Shown here: in pieces, positions 42,317-50,940 of the stretch
Numbering within the stretch: the stretch's first letter is position 1
Layout of the letters: every line of letters starts with the position of its first letter
Assembly: GCA_016235595.1 (NCBI GenBank)
Contig: JACRJX010000041.1
Coordinates: 62,001-126,000, forward strand
DNA from: Verrucomicrobiota bacterium
Lineage (GTDB): Bacteria > Verrucomicrobiota > Verrucomicrobiia > CAIQCK01
DNA length: 64,000 bases
Reading direction: 5' to 3'
Program-made: the position numbers and the translations under genes
The notes under the pieces: model-generated
What the model saw: only the letters and a program-made list of their open reading frames with translations
The model's database searches: none
Told to the model about the DNA's origin: nothing

Positions 42317-44164
42317 TCACAACACCATCTTTTCCATCACCGCGACGACTTCGCGCACGATCTTCACCAGCCGCTCGCGATCCACCTTGCCTTGCATGTT
42401 TGGAGCGAACCGCGCGGCATCGCACGCGGCAAACACTTCTTTCAACGCCTGGCAGATCTCCGGCGGCAGGGCGCGAGGGCGGAGTTGCTCCTCAATGATG
42501 TCGCTGGTAATGCCGGACGACGGCAGGTTCAACCGGTCGCCGAGATAGTCTTGCAGTGTCTTGAACAAAGTCGCGTAGAACGCCGTCCACTGGCCCGCTT
42601 GCAGCAGTCGCTCGGCCTCGGCGAGCCGGCGCTGGGCGTTGCCGAAGGCGCGGCGCGTGCGAGCGTAGCGAACATCGCTGCGAAGGCGCTGCTGACGGCG
42701 TTGCGTAAACAGGGAAATCACCACTGCCAGCACCGGCACGCCCTGAGTGGCCAGAAACCACGTCTGCCGGTAGAGCGCAGGTTCGGTCGAGGCGGGTGCG
42801 CCGAGGTCAGGTTTGAGATAGACGACACCCACGCCGAGTTTCTCCGGTGGCCGCAACGCAGTGGCGCCGGGGGTGACGCCGACGACCACGGGTGTCGTGC
42901 CGGCAGGTGATTCCTGCACTCTGAGTTGGATCGGTCCGCGGCCAAGTGTCTGGTAGCGCCCCGCTTCCGGGTCGAAGAAACTGAACGTCACCGGCGGAAT
43001 CACGGTCGCCCGCACCGACAGGGGCACGATGACCTGCTCGAACACTTTTTCGCCGGTGTAACCCATATCGTCGGTTTGCTTGCTCTTCACCACCGGCTCG
43101 TAGCTCTTGAAACCTTCCGGGGGCGTAAACTTCGGTGGCGCGAGCGTGGCAAGATTACCTTGACCGACGACGCGGATGGTAAGCGTCACCGGTTCGCCCG
43201 TGCGCAACGTCGTGGGGTTGGCGTTCACGTCGAGCGCGTAGCGGCCCACCGCGCCGGTGAAGTCCGCTGGTTTGCCGGCATCGGGCAGAGGCAACACGCG
43301 CACCGGCACCGACGGGGAAGTCACGGTGATTCTCTTCGTTTCGCCACCGCCGCCAAAGAAGCTCTCGAAGAACGCATCGTTGAAGCCGGGCATCTGCGGA
43401 CGGCGCCCCGAGTTCACATAAACATCCAGCGCGGCTTGGGCAGGGCCGAGCGCGACCTGGCCAAGTTGGATCGGACAAGCAAGTGTTCGGAAGGTGTAAA
43501 CAACGAATGACTTGCCATTCAGCACCTCCTGCGACTCCACTGGACGCGGCAGCTTGATCTCGCTGAAGCCGGTCGCTGCGATGGAGGGCATCTGGCTGCG
43601 GTAGCGGATGCCGTTGCGGATGTAGAGCTTCAAGTCCAGCGGCACCATTTCATTCAGGAAAAGGTTGGTGCGGGCCACGGAGAGCTTCATCTGAAAGAGG
43701 TCTTCCGTATTGACGCCCTGAATCTGGCCCTTGACGGCCTTGATAGCAATCGGCTGGCTGTTAAACTCCTGACCACCCACCTGCACTTTGAAGGAGGGGA
43801 TCACCAACGCGCCTTCGCGTGTGGGAGTCAGCAGGAAAATGTGCGTGATCGCGTCGTGACGCACGCCGTTCTCGATGCTTACCTGCGTCTGCGCGCCGCC
43901 GTAAGTTGTGTTGAATCCATCCAGCGGCGGCAACTGAGGCTGACCCGTATTCGGCATATCTTCGCAGCGCAGCGCGAGTTGGATTTGCTCGCCGACGGAA
44001 ACCTCCGTCCGATCCACCGACGCGGTGAAATTGACGGCATGGGAGAGGCTGGGAGAAAGCAGGCAGAGGGCAGAAGTCAGAAGACAGAGGACAAAAGACG
44101 AAAGACGGAAGGCCCCTGCCCTCTGACTTCGTGTCTCTGACTTCTGATTTCTGACTTCTTTCAT
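42317..44164 (-). CDS. batD: BatD-like oxygen tolerance protein
   Basis: 615 residues. The leader has a polar, basic n-region (EVRNQKSETRSQR) followed by the hydrophobic core FVLCLLTSALCLL and ends SLSHA. The mature part has several Ig-like beta domains (VNFTASVDRTEVSVGEQI is the classic BatD opening) and one C-terminal membrane helix near 480 (QTWFLATQGVPVLAVVISLF), with a cytosolic helical tail. It is secreted into the periplasm and anchored; partner of BatA/B. Start codon and leader lie within a 105-base heptad fold-back. 6 bases follow the upstream stop. Confidence 0.88.
   Translation of the reverse strand: MKEVRNQKSETRSQRAGAFRLSSFVLCLLTSALCLLSPSLSHAVNFTASVDRTEVSVGEQIQLALRCEDMPNTGQPQLPPLDGFNTTYGGAQTQVSIENGVRHDAITHIFLLTPTREGALVIPSFKVQVGGQEFNSQPIAIKAVKGQIQGVNTEDLFQMKLSVARTNLFLNEMVPLDLKLYIRNGIRYRSQMPSIAATGFSEIKLPRPVESQEVLNGKSFVVYTFRTLACPIQLGQVALGPAQAALDVYVNSGRRPQMPGFNDAFFESFFGGGGETKRITVTSPSVPVRVLPLPDAGKPADFTGAVGRYALDVNANPTTLRTGEPVTLTIRVVGQGNLATLAPPKFTPPEGFKSYEPVVKSKQTDDMGYTGEKVFEQVIVPLSVRATVIPPVTFSFFDPEAGRYQTLGRGPIQLRVQESPAGTTPVVVGVTPGATALRPPEKLGVGVVYLKPDLGAPASTEPALYRQTWFLATQGVPVLAVVISLFTQRRQQRLRSDVRYARTRRAFGNAQRRLAEAERLLQAGQWTAFYATLFKTLQDYLGDRLNLPSSGITSDIIEEQLRPRALPPEICQALKEVFAACDAARFAPNMQGKVDRERLVKIVREVVAVMEKMVL
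44059..44163. repeat. 105-base heptad fold-back = batD signal peptide
   Basis: Fifteen units in one register. Left arm: gcaggca, gagggca, gaagtca, gaagaca, gaggaca, aaagacg twice, gaaggcc. Right arm: cctgccc, tctgact, tcgtgtc, tctgact, tctgatt, tctgact, tctttca. The right arm is complementary to the left, so a long imperfect hairpin is possible. The batD ATG (44162-44164) lies at its edge. Confidence 0.9.
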
Positions 44165-44170
44165 TTTATT

Positions 44171-45979
44171 TTACCAGGTCTTTTCCGGCTCGCGATCGCG
44201 CGCCTTGCGCTCCGGCTGCCGCTCCTTCCATTGTTTCTCCTCATCACGGAGCGCGTCAAGCAACTGCTTGGCCTCCTCTCCGCTCATCTCGCGTTCCTTG
44301 TTTTCTGGCTGACCATCGTCGCCGGGTTTCTTTTCCTGCGGCGGCTGCTCGCCCGGTTTGGGTTGTTGTTGCTGCTGTTGGTCCTGCTTCTGCTGCTGTT
44401 GTTGCTGTTGCAGTTGCTGCTGCTGTTCGCCAGGTTTGTCTTTTTGTTGATCCTGTTTCTGCTGCTGACCAACTTGCTGCTGCTGTTGTTGTTGCTGTTG
44501 CTGCTTGTCCTGCTTCTGCTGCTGATTCTGTTGCTGTTGTTGTTGCTGCTCCTGAAGTTTCTTCAAGCGCAGTGTTACCAGCTTCTTGTTGAACGTCGCA
44601 TCCTCATCCTTGGGGTCGAGCGCGAGCGCGCTGTCGTAACAAGTGATCGCCTGTTTGAACAGTTCTTCCGCGCGTTTGGGGTCGGCCATTTCCGCCGGGT
44701 CAGCCTGGCGGTAGCACGCGTTGCCGAGATTGTAGAGTGCGCGCTGCTGCAACGCGGTGTCTTTAGTGACCAACGACTGCTGATAAGCCTTCGCCGCCGC
44801 GTCAAACTGACGCTGGCGATAAACCGTGTTTCCCTCGTTGTAAAGCTTCGGCGGCGGGTCGGTGATGTCGGCGGCGAAAAGTGGAGAGTGTAAAGTGAAG
44901 AGTGAAGAGTTGAGGAGGAACGCAAGGAGGATAACCGAGACCCGTGAAGCAACCGGGGCTTGCGAGACGAAACCCTGCGTTTCCTTGCGCCGCTCGCGCA
45001 AAAACGCCTCTATCACCAGCAGCAACAGCGCCAAGCCAAGTGGCCACTGGAAGCGTTCCTCGAAATGCTTCATCAGTTGGGTTTCGAAATCCTTCGGCGC
45101 CATCGGCTCGATGCCGTTGCGGTAGATGGTGTCCAAACCGAAGTTGCCGGCGGAGGCATGGACGTAGTAGCCCCTCGTGGCCAACGCAACCTCCTGGAGC
45201 GTGGCTTCATCGAGCTTGGTCTGCACCACGCGACCTTCGCGGTCCTTCAGGAACTCGCGCGAACCACCCTCGGACGGCACCGGGATCAACTCTCCGGAAA
45301 CCGTGCCAATGCCAATGGTGAATATCTTGATGCCAAGGTTTGCGGCGGTTCTTGCGGCGGAAACCGCGTCACCCTCGGTAGCCTCACCGTCGGTGATGAT
45401 GATCAGCGCACGGTTGCGATCCGCGCTGCGGCTGAACCCGCGTGTCGCTTCCTTGATGACACCTGCAATATCAGTGCCGGCAACCGGAATGGCATCCGGC
45501 GCCATATCCTCCAGCATCAGTTGCACAGCGGCGTGGTCGAGCGTCAACGGGCAGGAAATGAACGTGGTGCCCGCGAACGCAATCAGGCCGACGCGGTCGC
45601 CGGCAGCCATCTTGAGCAGATCGCGCACGGCAAATTTCGCCTGCTCCAGCCGATTGGGCCGCACATCCTGCGCGAGCATGCTTCGGGACACATCCAGCGC
45701 AACGAAAATATCAATACCGCGCCGCCGGACCTCCTGCCACTGGTAGCCCCAGCGCGGCGACGCCAGCGCCAGCACCAGCGAGACAATCGCCGCCGTGACC
45801 AGCACCGCGCGCACGAAGCCAAGCTGTTCGTTCAACGTCGGCGCGATCACCGGCAGCAGGTGCGGCGCGGCAAACTGTTCCAACGCCCGACGGCGTTGCC
45901 GCCGCGCGAACCAGAAAAACGCCACCAGCGCCGGCAGAAGCCAGAGGGCGCTTAATGCAATCGGATTCCCAAATTTCAT
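44171..45979 (-). CDS. batB: BatB-BatC fusion: VWA membrane protein plus TPR/poly-Gln protein
   Basis: 602 residues. The first half is BatB: helices at about 8-24 and 55-75, MIDAS DVSRSMLAQD (about 94-103), IITDGEATEGD, and a third helix near 310-327. Then comes a second signal-like hydrophobic segment (VILLAFLLNSSLFTLHS, about 345-361) and a BatC part with TPRs (YNEGNTVYRQRQFDAAAKAY, ALYNLGNACYRQ) and a roughly 75-residue Gln-rich low-complexity run. In Bacteroides these are separate genes, and here the heptad array 44881-44915 lies exactly at the junction. The C-terminal half should face the periplasm. Confidence 0.87.
   Translation of the reverse strand: MKFGNPIALSALWLLPALVAFFWFARRQRRRALEQFAAPHLLPVIAPTLNEQLGFVRAVLVTAAIVSLVLALASPRWGYQWQEVRRRGIDIFVALDVSRSMLAQDVRPNRLEQAKFAVRDLLKMAAGDRVGLIAFAGTTFISCPLTLDHAAVQLMLEDMAPDAIPVAGTDIAGVIKEATRGFSRSADRNRALIIITDGEATEGDAVSAARTAANLGIKIFTIGIGTVSGELIPVPSEGGSREFLKDREGRVVQTKLDEATLQEVALATRGYYVHASAGNFGLDTIYRNGIEPMAPKDFETQLMKHFEERFQWPLGLALLLLVIEAFLRERRKETQGFVSQAPVASRVSVILLAFLLNSSLFTLHSPLFAADITDPPPKLYNEGNTVYRQRQFDAAAKAYQQSLVTKDTALQQRALYNLGNACYRQADPAEMADPKRAEELFKQAITCYDSALALDPKDEDATFNKKLVTLRLKKLQEQQQQQQQNQQQKQDKQQQQQQQQQQVGQQQKQDQQKDKPGEQQQQLQQQQQQQKQDQQQQQQPKPGEQPPQEKKPGDDGQPENKEREMSGEEAKQLLDALRDEEKQWKERQPERKARDREPEKTW
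44362..44552. repeat. CAA/CAG low-complexity (poly-Gln) tract
   Basis: An almost unbroken run of Gln codons on the minus strand, broken by KQD, KDKPGE and KPGE spacers, in the BatC part of the fusion. On the plus strand it creates a false Leu-rich open frame (44231-44893). Confidence 0.9.
44881..44915. repeat. Heptad array at the BatB-BatC junction
   Basis: gtggaga, gtgtaaa, gtgaaga, gtgaaga, gttgagg on the plus strand. On the coding strand it gives the hydrophobic LLNSSLFTLHSP between the VWA and TPR halves; weaker units may continue to 44950. Confidence 0.85.
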
Positions 45980-45987
45980 AATCCGTT

Positions 45988-46029
45988 CAATACGCAGCGC
46001 GGATTGCGTATTCCATATTGCATAAGATT
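45988..46029. repeat. Heptad hairpin between batA and batB
   Basis: caatacg, cagcgcg, gattgcg, tattcca, tattgca, taagatt. A perfect inverted repeat AATACGCA/TGCGTATT (45989-45996, 46005-46012) sits in it, within the 73-base gap between two bat genes. Confidence 0.75.
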
Positions 46030-46052
46030 CATCATGTGATGCTCGTCGTGCT

Positions 46053-47057
46053 TCACGGCAACTTCCTCAACCGCGTCTGCCCCAGTCCAACCTCGACCAG
46101 CAGCAGCGCCAGACCCGGCCATGCGAACCACGGAAATAATTCGTTCATCTGCCGATAGGATGGCGCCTCAATCTTGCGTTTCTCCAGCTTGTCGATCGTC
46201 TCGTAAATCTGCTGGAGCTGTCGCGTGTCGGCGGCGCGAAAGAACTGGCCGTGCGTTTTCTCGGCGATGCGTTTGAGCAAAGACTCGTCGAGATCCGCCT
46301 GCATCATCCGGTAGCCGAGCGTGCGGCCCGCGGAATCCATCACGGGCATGGGCGCGATGCCGCCGGCGCCGACGCCGATGGTGTAAACCTTGATCCCGAG
46401 CGCCCGTGCAGCGTCGGCAGCCAGGTCGGGCGCGAGCCGGCCGGCGTTGTTGCAGCCGTCTGTGAGCAGCACGACAATCCGACTCTTGGCTTTGATGTCG
46501 CGAAGCCGGTTGACAGAGGAGCCAAGCGCCGAGCCAATGGCCGTGCCGTCCTCGATCAAGCCGACGCGAACCCGGCCAAGGCCCTCGGTCAGCCATTCAT
46601 GGTCGAGCGTCAGCGGGCACACCGTATAGGGCCGGCCGCCAAACGCGATCATGGCGATGCGGTCGTTCGCGCGTTTGCCAATGAAGTCGCTCACCACTTC
46701 CTTGACGACGGTCACGCGATTGCGGCGACGGCCGTCCTTTTCAAAATCCTCCGCCAACATGCTGCCCGACACGTCGAGGCAGAGAACGATGTCAATGCCC
46801 TCCGACACCGCCTTCTCCTCGGAGAGCGGTTTCTGCGGTCGCGCGAACGCAATCACCAGACATGCCAGCGCCACGCCGCGCAGCACGACCAGACCCCGCC
46901 GCAGTCGCAGCCACGGCGACGGCGCGAACTGCAACAGTGGCTCGACCGACGCAAACCGCAGCGACGCCGCCCAGCGACGCCGCTGCCGCCACCAGATCAG
47001 CGGCGGCACCAGCGCCAGCAGGAGCAATAACCACGGGTTGGCGAAAGTCCAATTCAT
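46053..47057 (-). CDS. batA: BatA-like VWA membrane protein
   Basis: 334 residues from ATG 47057, 4 bases after the DUF4381 stop. Helices at about 8-23 and 52-70, a VWA domain with canonical MIDAS DVSGSM (about 95-100), VVLLTDGCNN near 195 and TIGVGAGG near 220, and a C-terminal helix WFAWPGLALLLVEVGL. It is an inner-membrane metal-binding adhesion-type domain facing the periplasm, expected to pair with BatB and be remodelled by MoxR. Confidence 0.9.
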   Translation of the reverse strand: MNWTFANPWLLLLLALVPPLIWWRQRRRWAASLRFASVEPLLQFAPSPWLRLRRGLVVLRGVALACLVIAFARPQKPLSEEKAVSEGIDIVLCLDVSGSMLAEDFEKDGRRRNRVTVVKEVVSDFIGKRANDRIAMIAFGGRPYTVCPLTLDHEWLTEGLGRVRVGLIEDGTAIGSALGSSVNRLRDIKAKSRIVVLLTDGCNNAGRLAPDLAADAARALGIKVYTIGVGAGGIAPMPVMDSAGRTLGYRMMQADLDESLLKRIAEKTHGQFFRAADTRQLQQIYETIDKLEKRKIEAPSYRQMNELFPWFAWPGLALLLVEVGLGQTRLRKLP

Positions 47058-47061
47058 GGGT

Positions 47062-47649
47062 TCAAGATGGCGGCGTGGCGGCCGACGCTTGACCGGCGGA
47101 TTCCGTGCCCGGCGCGTGGGACTCGGAACCCAGAACAATTTCCTGCGGCACGGTTTCGTCCACGAACCGCGTCGCGGCCGCCAGCACGGCCTCCATCTCT
47201 TTCGGTCCCGGCCGGAACCGGGCGAACTTCACGAGGTCGCACTGCGTCAAGAAATCCGCGAGCAGTTCCTTGTGTGTCGGTCGCAATCGTTGCGAGCGCG
47301 TCATGTCCTGCAAAAACTCCTCCGTCGTCTGCTCGGCCGCGCGAAGGCGGAATTGCCGCTCGATGTATTGCCGCACTGCGTCCGACACCGCGACGTAGTA
47401 GGCCTCGACCTCGCCCGCCAGCATCAACCGCCGCGCCGCCTCCAACCGCTCGCGCGCTTCCTCGACGGCGTTCTGACGCGGCACAAACTGCTCCTTCGCT
47501 TCCTGTCGACGCTTGCGCAGCACCAGCCACACCACGAGCACCACCGCCACCACCACGAGCACAAGCGCCGCCCATACCCACCACGGCGGCAGGATGAGGA
47601 CATCGGGCTTGATGTCGCGGATGTCGGCGTTTTGGATGTTGTTGGTCAT
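47062..47649 (-). CDS. DUF4381-type membrane protein of bat operon
   Basis: 195 residues. One membrane helix (about 24-44, WWVWAALVLVVVAVVLVVWLV) followed by a charged cytosolic helical domain (QNAVEEARERLEAARRLM, YIERQFRLRAAEQTTEEFL). This is the usual small protein between DUF58 and BatA. It is likely a structural subunit; no catalytic motif. Confidence 0.82.
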   Translation of the reverse strand: MTNNIQNADIRDIKPDVLILPPWWVWAALVLVVVAVVLVVWLVLRKRRQEAKEQFVPRQNAVEEARERLEAARRLMLAGEVEAYYVAVSDAVRQYIERQFRLRAAEQTTEEFLQDMTRSQRLRPTHKELLADFLTQCDLVKFARFRPGPKEMEAVLAAATRFVDETVPQEIVLGSESHAPGTESAGQASAATPPS

Positions 47650-47656
47650 CGTCCAA

Positions 47657-47699
47657 TGAAACGTGAGCCAGGCAGCAACGTCTTACGTTCTACGTTTCA
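47657..47699. repeat. Heptad hairpin between DUF58 and DUF4381 genes
   Basis: TGAAACGT (47657-47664) pairs with ACGTTTCA (47692-47699). The right arm is ttacgtt, ctacgtt, tcacgtg in 7-base steps. It occupies the 60-base intergenic gap. Confidence 0.75.
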
Positions 47700-47709
47700 C
47701 GTGTTGAGT

Positions 47710-48585
47710 TCAGTGTCTCGCCTCTCTCATCCTGAAGAACTTGATCAGCGGCTTCAAATACGGCTCGTCCGTGCGCAGTTCGACCAGGTCCACACCGCAG
47801 TGGCGCAACGTCTGCGCGCGCTCACGCTGGCGGCGAACGGCGGTCTCCCAGAAGCTTCGGCGCGTCGGTTCGTGCGAAGTGTCCAGGAGCACGCGGCTTC
47901 CGGTCTCGTTGTCCTCCAGTTCCACGATGCCAATGCGCGGCATCTCGATCTCGCGCGGGTCGGTGATAGCCACGGCCACCATATCGTGCCGCTGGTTCGC
48001 CACGCGCAGCATCTTCTGGTAGTCGTCGGCGATGAAGTCCGACAACAGGAACGTTACGCTATGGTGCGCCGTGATCTGTTCGAGAAACCGCAGCGCAGCC
48101 GGAATGTCCGTGCGGCGGCCCTTCGGCGTGAAGTAGAGTATCTCGCGGATGACGCGCAGGACGTGCGTCTTTCCTTTCTTGGGCGGCACAAACAGCTCGA
48201 TGGCGTCGCTGAACATGATCAGGCCCACCTTGTCGTTGTTGCGGATGGCTGAGAACGCCAGCACCGCGGCGACCTCGGCGGCCAGCTCATTCTTGAGCTG
48301 GCGCACGCTGCCGAAAACCTCCGAGCCACTCACGTCCACCAACAACATGACGGTCAACTCGCGCTCCTCGGTGAACTTCTTGATGAACGGATGGCCCATG
48401 CGCGCCGTGACGTTCCAGTCAATCGTGCGGATGTCGTCACCGGGCTGGTATTCGCGAACCTCGCTGAACTCCATGCCCCGGCCCTTGAAGACGCTGTGAT
48501 ACTGCCCGCCCAGCACGTCGTTGACAGCGCGGCTGGTGCTGATCTCGATCTGCCGGATCTTCTTGATGACGTCGCGAGGAAGCAT
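47710..48585 (-). CDS. DUF58 domain protein of bat operon
   Basis: 291 residues from ATG 48585 (MLPRDVIKKIRQIEI); an in-frame ATG at 48666 would translate the intergenic heptad element and is unlikely. The DUF58 signature EFSEVREYQPGDDIRTIDWNVTAR is present, with a degenerate VWA-like core (LLVDVSGSE). Cytosolic adaptor usually found right after moxR. Confidence 0.9.
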   Translation of the reverse strand: MLPRDVIKKIRQIEISTSRAVNDVLGGQYHSVFKGRGMEFSEVREYQPGDDIRTIDWNVTARMGHPFIKKFTEERELTVMLLVDVSGSEVFGSVRQLKNELAAEVAAVLAFSAIRNNDKVGLIMFSDAIELFVPPKKGKTHVLRVIREILYFTPKGRRTDIPAALRFLEQITAHHSVTFLLSDFIADDYQKMLRVANQRHDMVAVAITDPREIEMPRIGIVELEDNETGSRVLLDTSHEPTRRSFWETAVRRQRERAQTLRHCGVDLVELRTDEPYLKPLIKFFRMREARH

Positions 48586-48593
48586 TGAAACCT

Positions 48594-48670
48594 GTATTCT
48601 AGATTCCGGATTTTGAATTGAGAATTGCCCTCCGCGGCAATCCAAAATCAGCAATCCAAAATCCAAAATT
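48594..48670. repeat. Heptad fold-back between moxR and DUF58 genes
   Basis: Eleven units in one register: gtattct, agattcc, ggatttt, gaattga, gaattgc, cctccgc, ggcaatc, caaaatc, agcaatc, caaaatc, caaaatt. ATTGCC/GGCAAT closes a 6-base loop (48630-48635), with the outer arms largely complementary. It fills the whole gap between the genes. Confidence 0.9.
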
Positions 48671-48673
48671 CAT

Positions 48674-49669
48674 TTACGGCACTGGCACTTCGTCAAAGAT
48701 GCGTTTCACGATGTCCTCGCTCGTCACATCCTCGGCCTCGGCTTCGTAGGTCGGGATGACACGGTGGCGCAACACATCCATGCCGATGCTCTTGATGTCC
48801 TGCGGCGTGACGTAGCCACGGCCGTGCAGGAAGGCGTGCGCCTTGCCGGCGAGCGTCAGGTAGATCGTCGCGCGCGGCGAGGCGCCGTATTCGATCAGGC
48901 CGGCGGCGTCTATCTTGTAGGCCTTCGGGTCGCGTGTGGCATGAATGATGTCCACGACATAGTCCTTGATCTTCTCGTCCATGTAAATCTGGTCCACCAC
49001 CTTGCGCGCGCGAAGGATGTCGTCGGGGCCGACGATGGGCTTGAGTTCCGCCGGCACCGTGGTATGCGCGCGGGCGTCGAGAATCTGCCGTTCCTCCTGT
49101 TTGCTCGGGTAACTGATCTCGATCTTGAGCATGAACCGGTCCACTTGCGCTTCCGGCAACGGGTAGGTGCCTTCCTGTTCGATCGGATTTTGTGTCGCAA
49201 GCACCAGAAACGGTTCCTCCAGTTTGAACGTTTCGTCGCCGATGGTGACCTGTTTCTCCTGCATCGCCTCCAGCAGCGCGCTCTGGACCTTGGCCGGGGC
49301 GCGGTTGATTTCGTCGGCGAGGATGATGTTGGCAAAAACCGGGCCGCGCTTGACCGAGAAGGAGCCTTCGCGGGGGTTGTAAATGAGCGTGCCAACGAGG
49401 TCAGCCGGCAGCAGGTCTGGCGTGAACTGGATGCGCTGGAACTTGGTGTTGATGACCGACGCGAGCGATTTGACTGCGAGGGTCTTGGCCAGGCCGGGCA
49501 CGCCTTCGAGAAGGACGTGGCCGTTGGCGAGCAGGCCGATGAGCAGCCGCTCGATCATATAACGCTGGCCGACGATGACCTTGCTCAGTTCGCCCTGGAT
49601 CGCCGAGACAAAGGCGCTTTCCTGGCGAATGAGTTCCGTGAGTTCGCTGATGCTTTTTTCCGTTGCCAT
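48674..49669 (-). CDS. moxR: MoxR family AAA+ ATPase
   Basis: 331 residues. Walker A appears in the MoxR form GVPGLAKTL, Walker B as ILADEINRAPAKVQSALLEAM, sensor 1 as LATQNPIEQEG and the DRFMLK arginine-finger region; a C-terminal lid domain follows. The chaperone-like ATPase heads the bat operon and is thought to act on the VWA proteins. Confidence 0.94.
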   Translation of the reverse strand: MATEKSISELTELIRQESAFVSAIQGELSKVIVGQRYMIERLLIGLLANGHVLLEGVPGLAKTLAVKSLASVINTKFQRIQFTPDLLPADLVGTLIYNPREGSFSVKRGPVFANIILADEINRAPAKVQSALLEAMQEKQVTIGDETFKLEEPFLVLATQNPIEQEGTYPLPEAQVDRFMLKIEISYPSKQEERQILDARAHTTVPAELKPIVGPDDILRARKVVDQIYMDEKIKDYVVDIIHATRDPKAYKIDAAGLIEYGASPRATIYLTLAGKAHAFLHGRGYVTPQDIKSIGMDVLRHRVIPTYEAEAEDVTSEDIVKRIFDEVPVP

Positions 49670-49677
49670 GTTGGGTG

Positions 49678-49706
49678 ACTATAGAGACAGGCCCAGCGTG
49701 TCGAAA
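49678..49706 (-). promoter_or_regulatory. Possible promoter of the bat operon
   Basis: On the minus strand TTTCGA (49706-49701), 17 bases, TATAGT (49683-49678; 5 of 6). The -10 lies only 8 bases before the moxR ATG, so the message would be nearly leaderless. The weak -35 keeps confidence low. Confidence 0.35.
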
Positions 49707-49798
49707 GTTCAATTTTCATTACAGGTTCGTCATGAATACCCTGTCGAACCCACCCCTCTCGGAGCCGGTCATCCTGCGCGGCTGCGGAAATATTCGCG

Positions 49799-50923
49799 CT
49801 ACTTGGTCCGCGTATCGCGCAGCCCGCGGAAGCCTGTGATGCTGCTGCGCTTGAACGGCAACTGCGTCGCGCCGGTGACGGCGTCGCAACCGGCGGGCGG
49901 ATCCATGAACGAGCCGCCACGAACCATGCGATAGCCGTCGAGACCCGCGTGGAATGAAGTCGCATACCAATCGAGCGTCCACTCGGCCGCGTTGCCGACG
50001 ATGTCGCACGCGCCATAGGGGCTGGCGAACTTCTCAAAGCTGCCCACCGGCGACAGCTCGGCAAACTTGTCTGCATCGCCGTCACCGTTGCAGCGCCATG
50101 TGCCGCCCGCGTCTGGTGCTTCGTCGCCCCACGGATATTTCCGCTCCGGCTTCGGGTTCTGCACTTTCTTCGTCTCGTCGCCGTCGAGGAACAGGCCGCC
50201 GCGCAATGTCTTCTCCCATTCCGCCTCTGTCGGCAGCCGCAGGCCGCACCAGTCGAGAAACGCTGTCGCGTCATACCACGTGACATAGTTGATCGGGAAC
50301 ATCTCGCGCCCCGGCGTAACAGTGTAGGCATCGTTGTCGCCGCGTGTGATGCCGCAACGCTCCGTCTTGGCCATGTGCTTGTGCCAGCCGCGGCCATCCT
50401 TGCCGGTTTCGTTCAGGTAGTCGGCATACATGCCGATGGTGGTTTCGTATTTCGCCATCCAGAACATCGGCAGCGTGGCAGACTCCACCTGGGTCTTCGA
50501 CTCATCGTAACCGCCGCCGGGGACGATCTTCATCTTGAACGCGCCGCCCGGCACACGAACCATGCGGATAGCGCGCACGCGAACTTCAAGCTGCGGCGCG
50601 TTGGTGAGGCCCAGCGAGCCCAGTCCCCACCAGAGAATCTTCTTCTTGCCGCCGGATTCCACGATGTCGTGGTCGCCGCGCAACGCCGTTTGCGGGATCA
50701 ACTTCCAACTCGCGTTCGCGTTTTCACGGCAGCGGACGAACACATACGCCGGCGCGGCGGGCGAGAGATCCTTCACACCAAGTTCATACTCAATCTTGAA
50801 GAATGGCCCGCCCATCTCGGAGTTTTCGAGCTTGGCGGTAGCGTTGCTGATGGGGAGCCACTGGGCGGACGCCGGCAGACTGACGATCGCGACCAGGACG
50901 GAGGTGAAGAGGAAGCGTTTCAT
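49799..50923 (-). CDS. Exported SUMF1/formylglycine-generating-enzyme-like domain protein
   Basis: 374 residues. Signal peptide about 1-20, an N-terminal beta domain (about 25-125), then an FGE-sulfatase fold: VPGGAFKM, YETTIGMYADYL, FPINYVTWYDATAFLDWCGLRLPTEAEWE, KYPWGDEAP, GNAAEWTLDWY, MVRGGSF, GFRG. The paired redox cysteines of true sulfatase-activating enzymes are not evident, so it is probably a SUMF1-domain protein with another role. Confidence 0.85.
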   Translation of the reverse strand: MKRFLFTSVLVAIVSLPASAQWLPISNATAKLENSEMGGPFFKIEYELGVKDLSPAAPAYVFVRCRENANASWKLIPQTALRGDHDIVESGGKKKILWWGLGSLGLTNAPQLEVRVRAIRMVRVPGGAFKMKIVPGGGYDESKTQVESATLPMFWMAKYETTIGMYADYLNETGKDGRGWHKHMAKTERCGITRGDNDAYTVTPGREMFPINYVTWYDATAFLDWCGLRLPTEAEWEKTLRGGLFLDGDETKKVQNPKPERKYPWGDEAPDAGGTWRCNGDGDADKFAELSPVGSFEKFASPYGACDIVGNAAEWTLDWYATSFHAGLDGYRMVRGGSFMDPPAGCDAVTGATQLPFKRSSITGFRGLRDTRTK

Positions 50924-50940
50924 GATTCAGGATAGGCTTT

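Noticed and set aside
44231..44893. Leu-rich membrane-protein-like frame on the plus strand
   Set aside because: It is the complement of the poly-Gln tract of the BatB-BatC fusion; CAG/CAA read backwards gives Leu.
48586..48666. N-terminal extension of the DUF58 gene
   Set aside because: It would translate the intergenic heptad fold-back; the family begins at ATG 48585.
19090..48670. Heptad arrays considered as CRISPR or as phage tandem repeats
   Set aside because: Units are 7 bases without spacers, no cas genes, and arrays are single short blocks.
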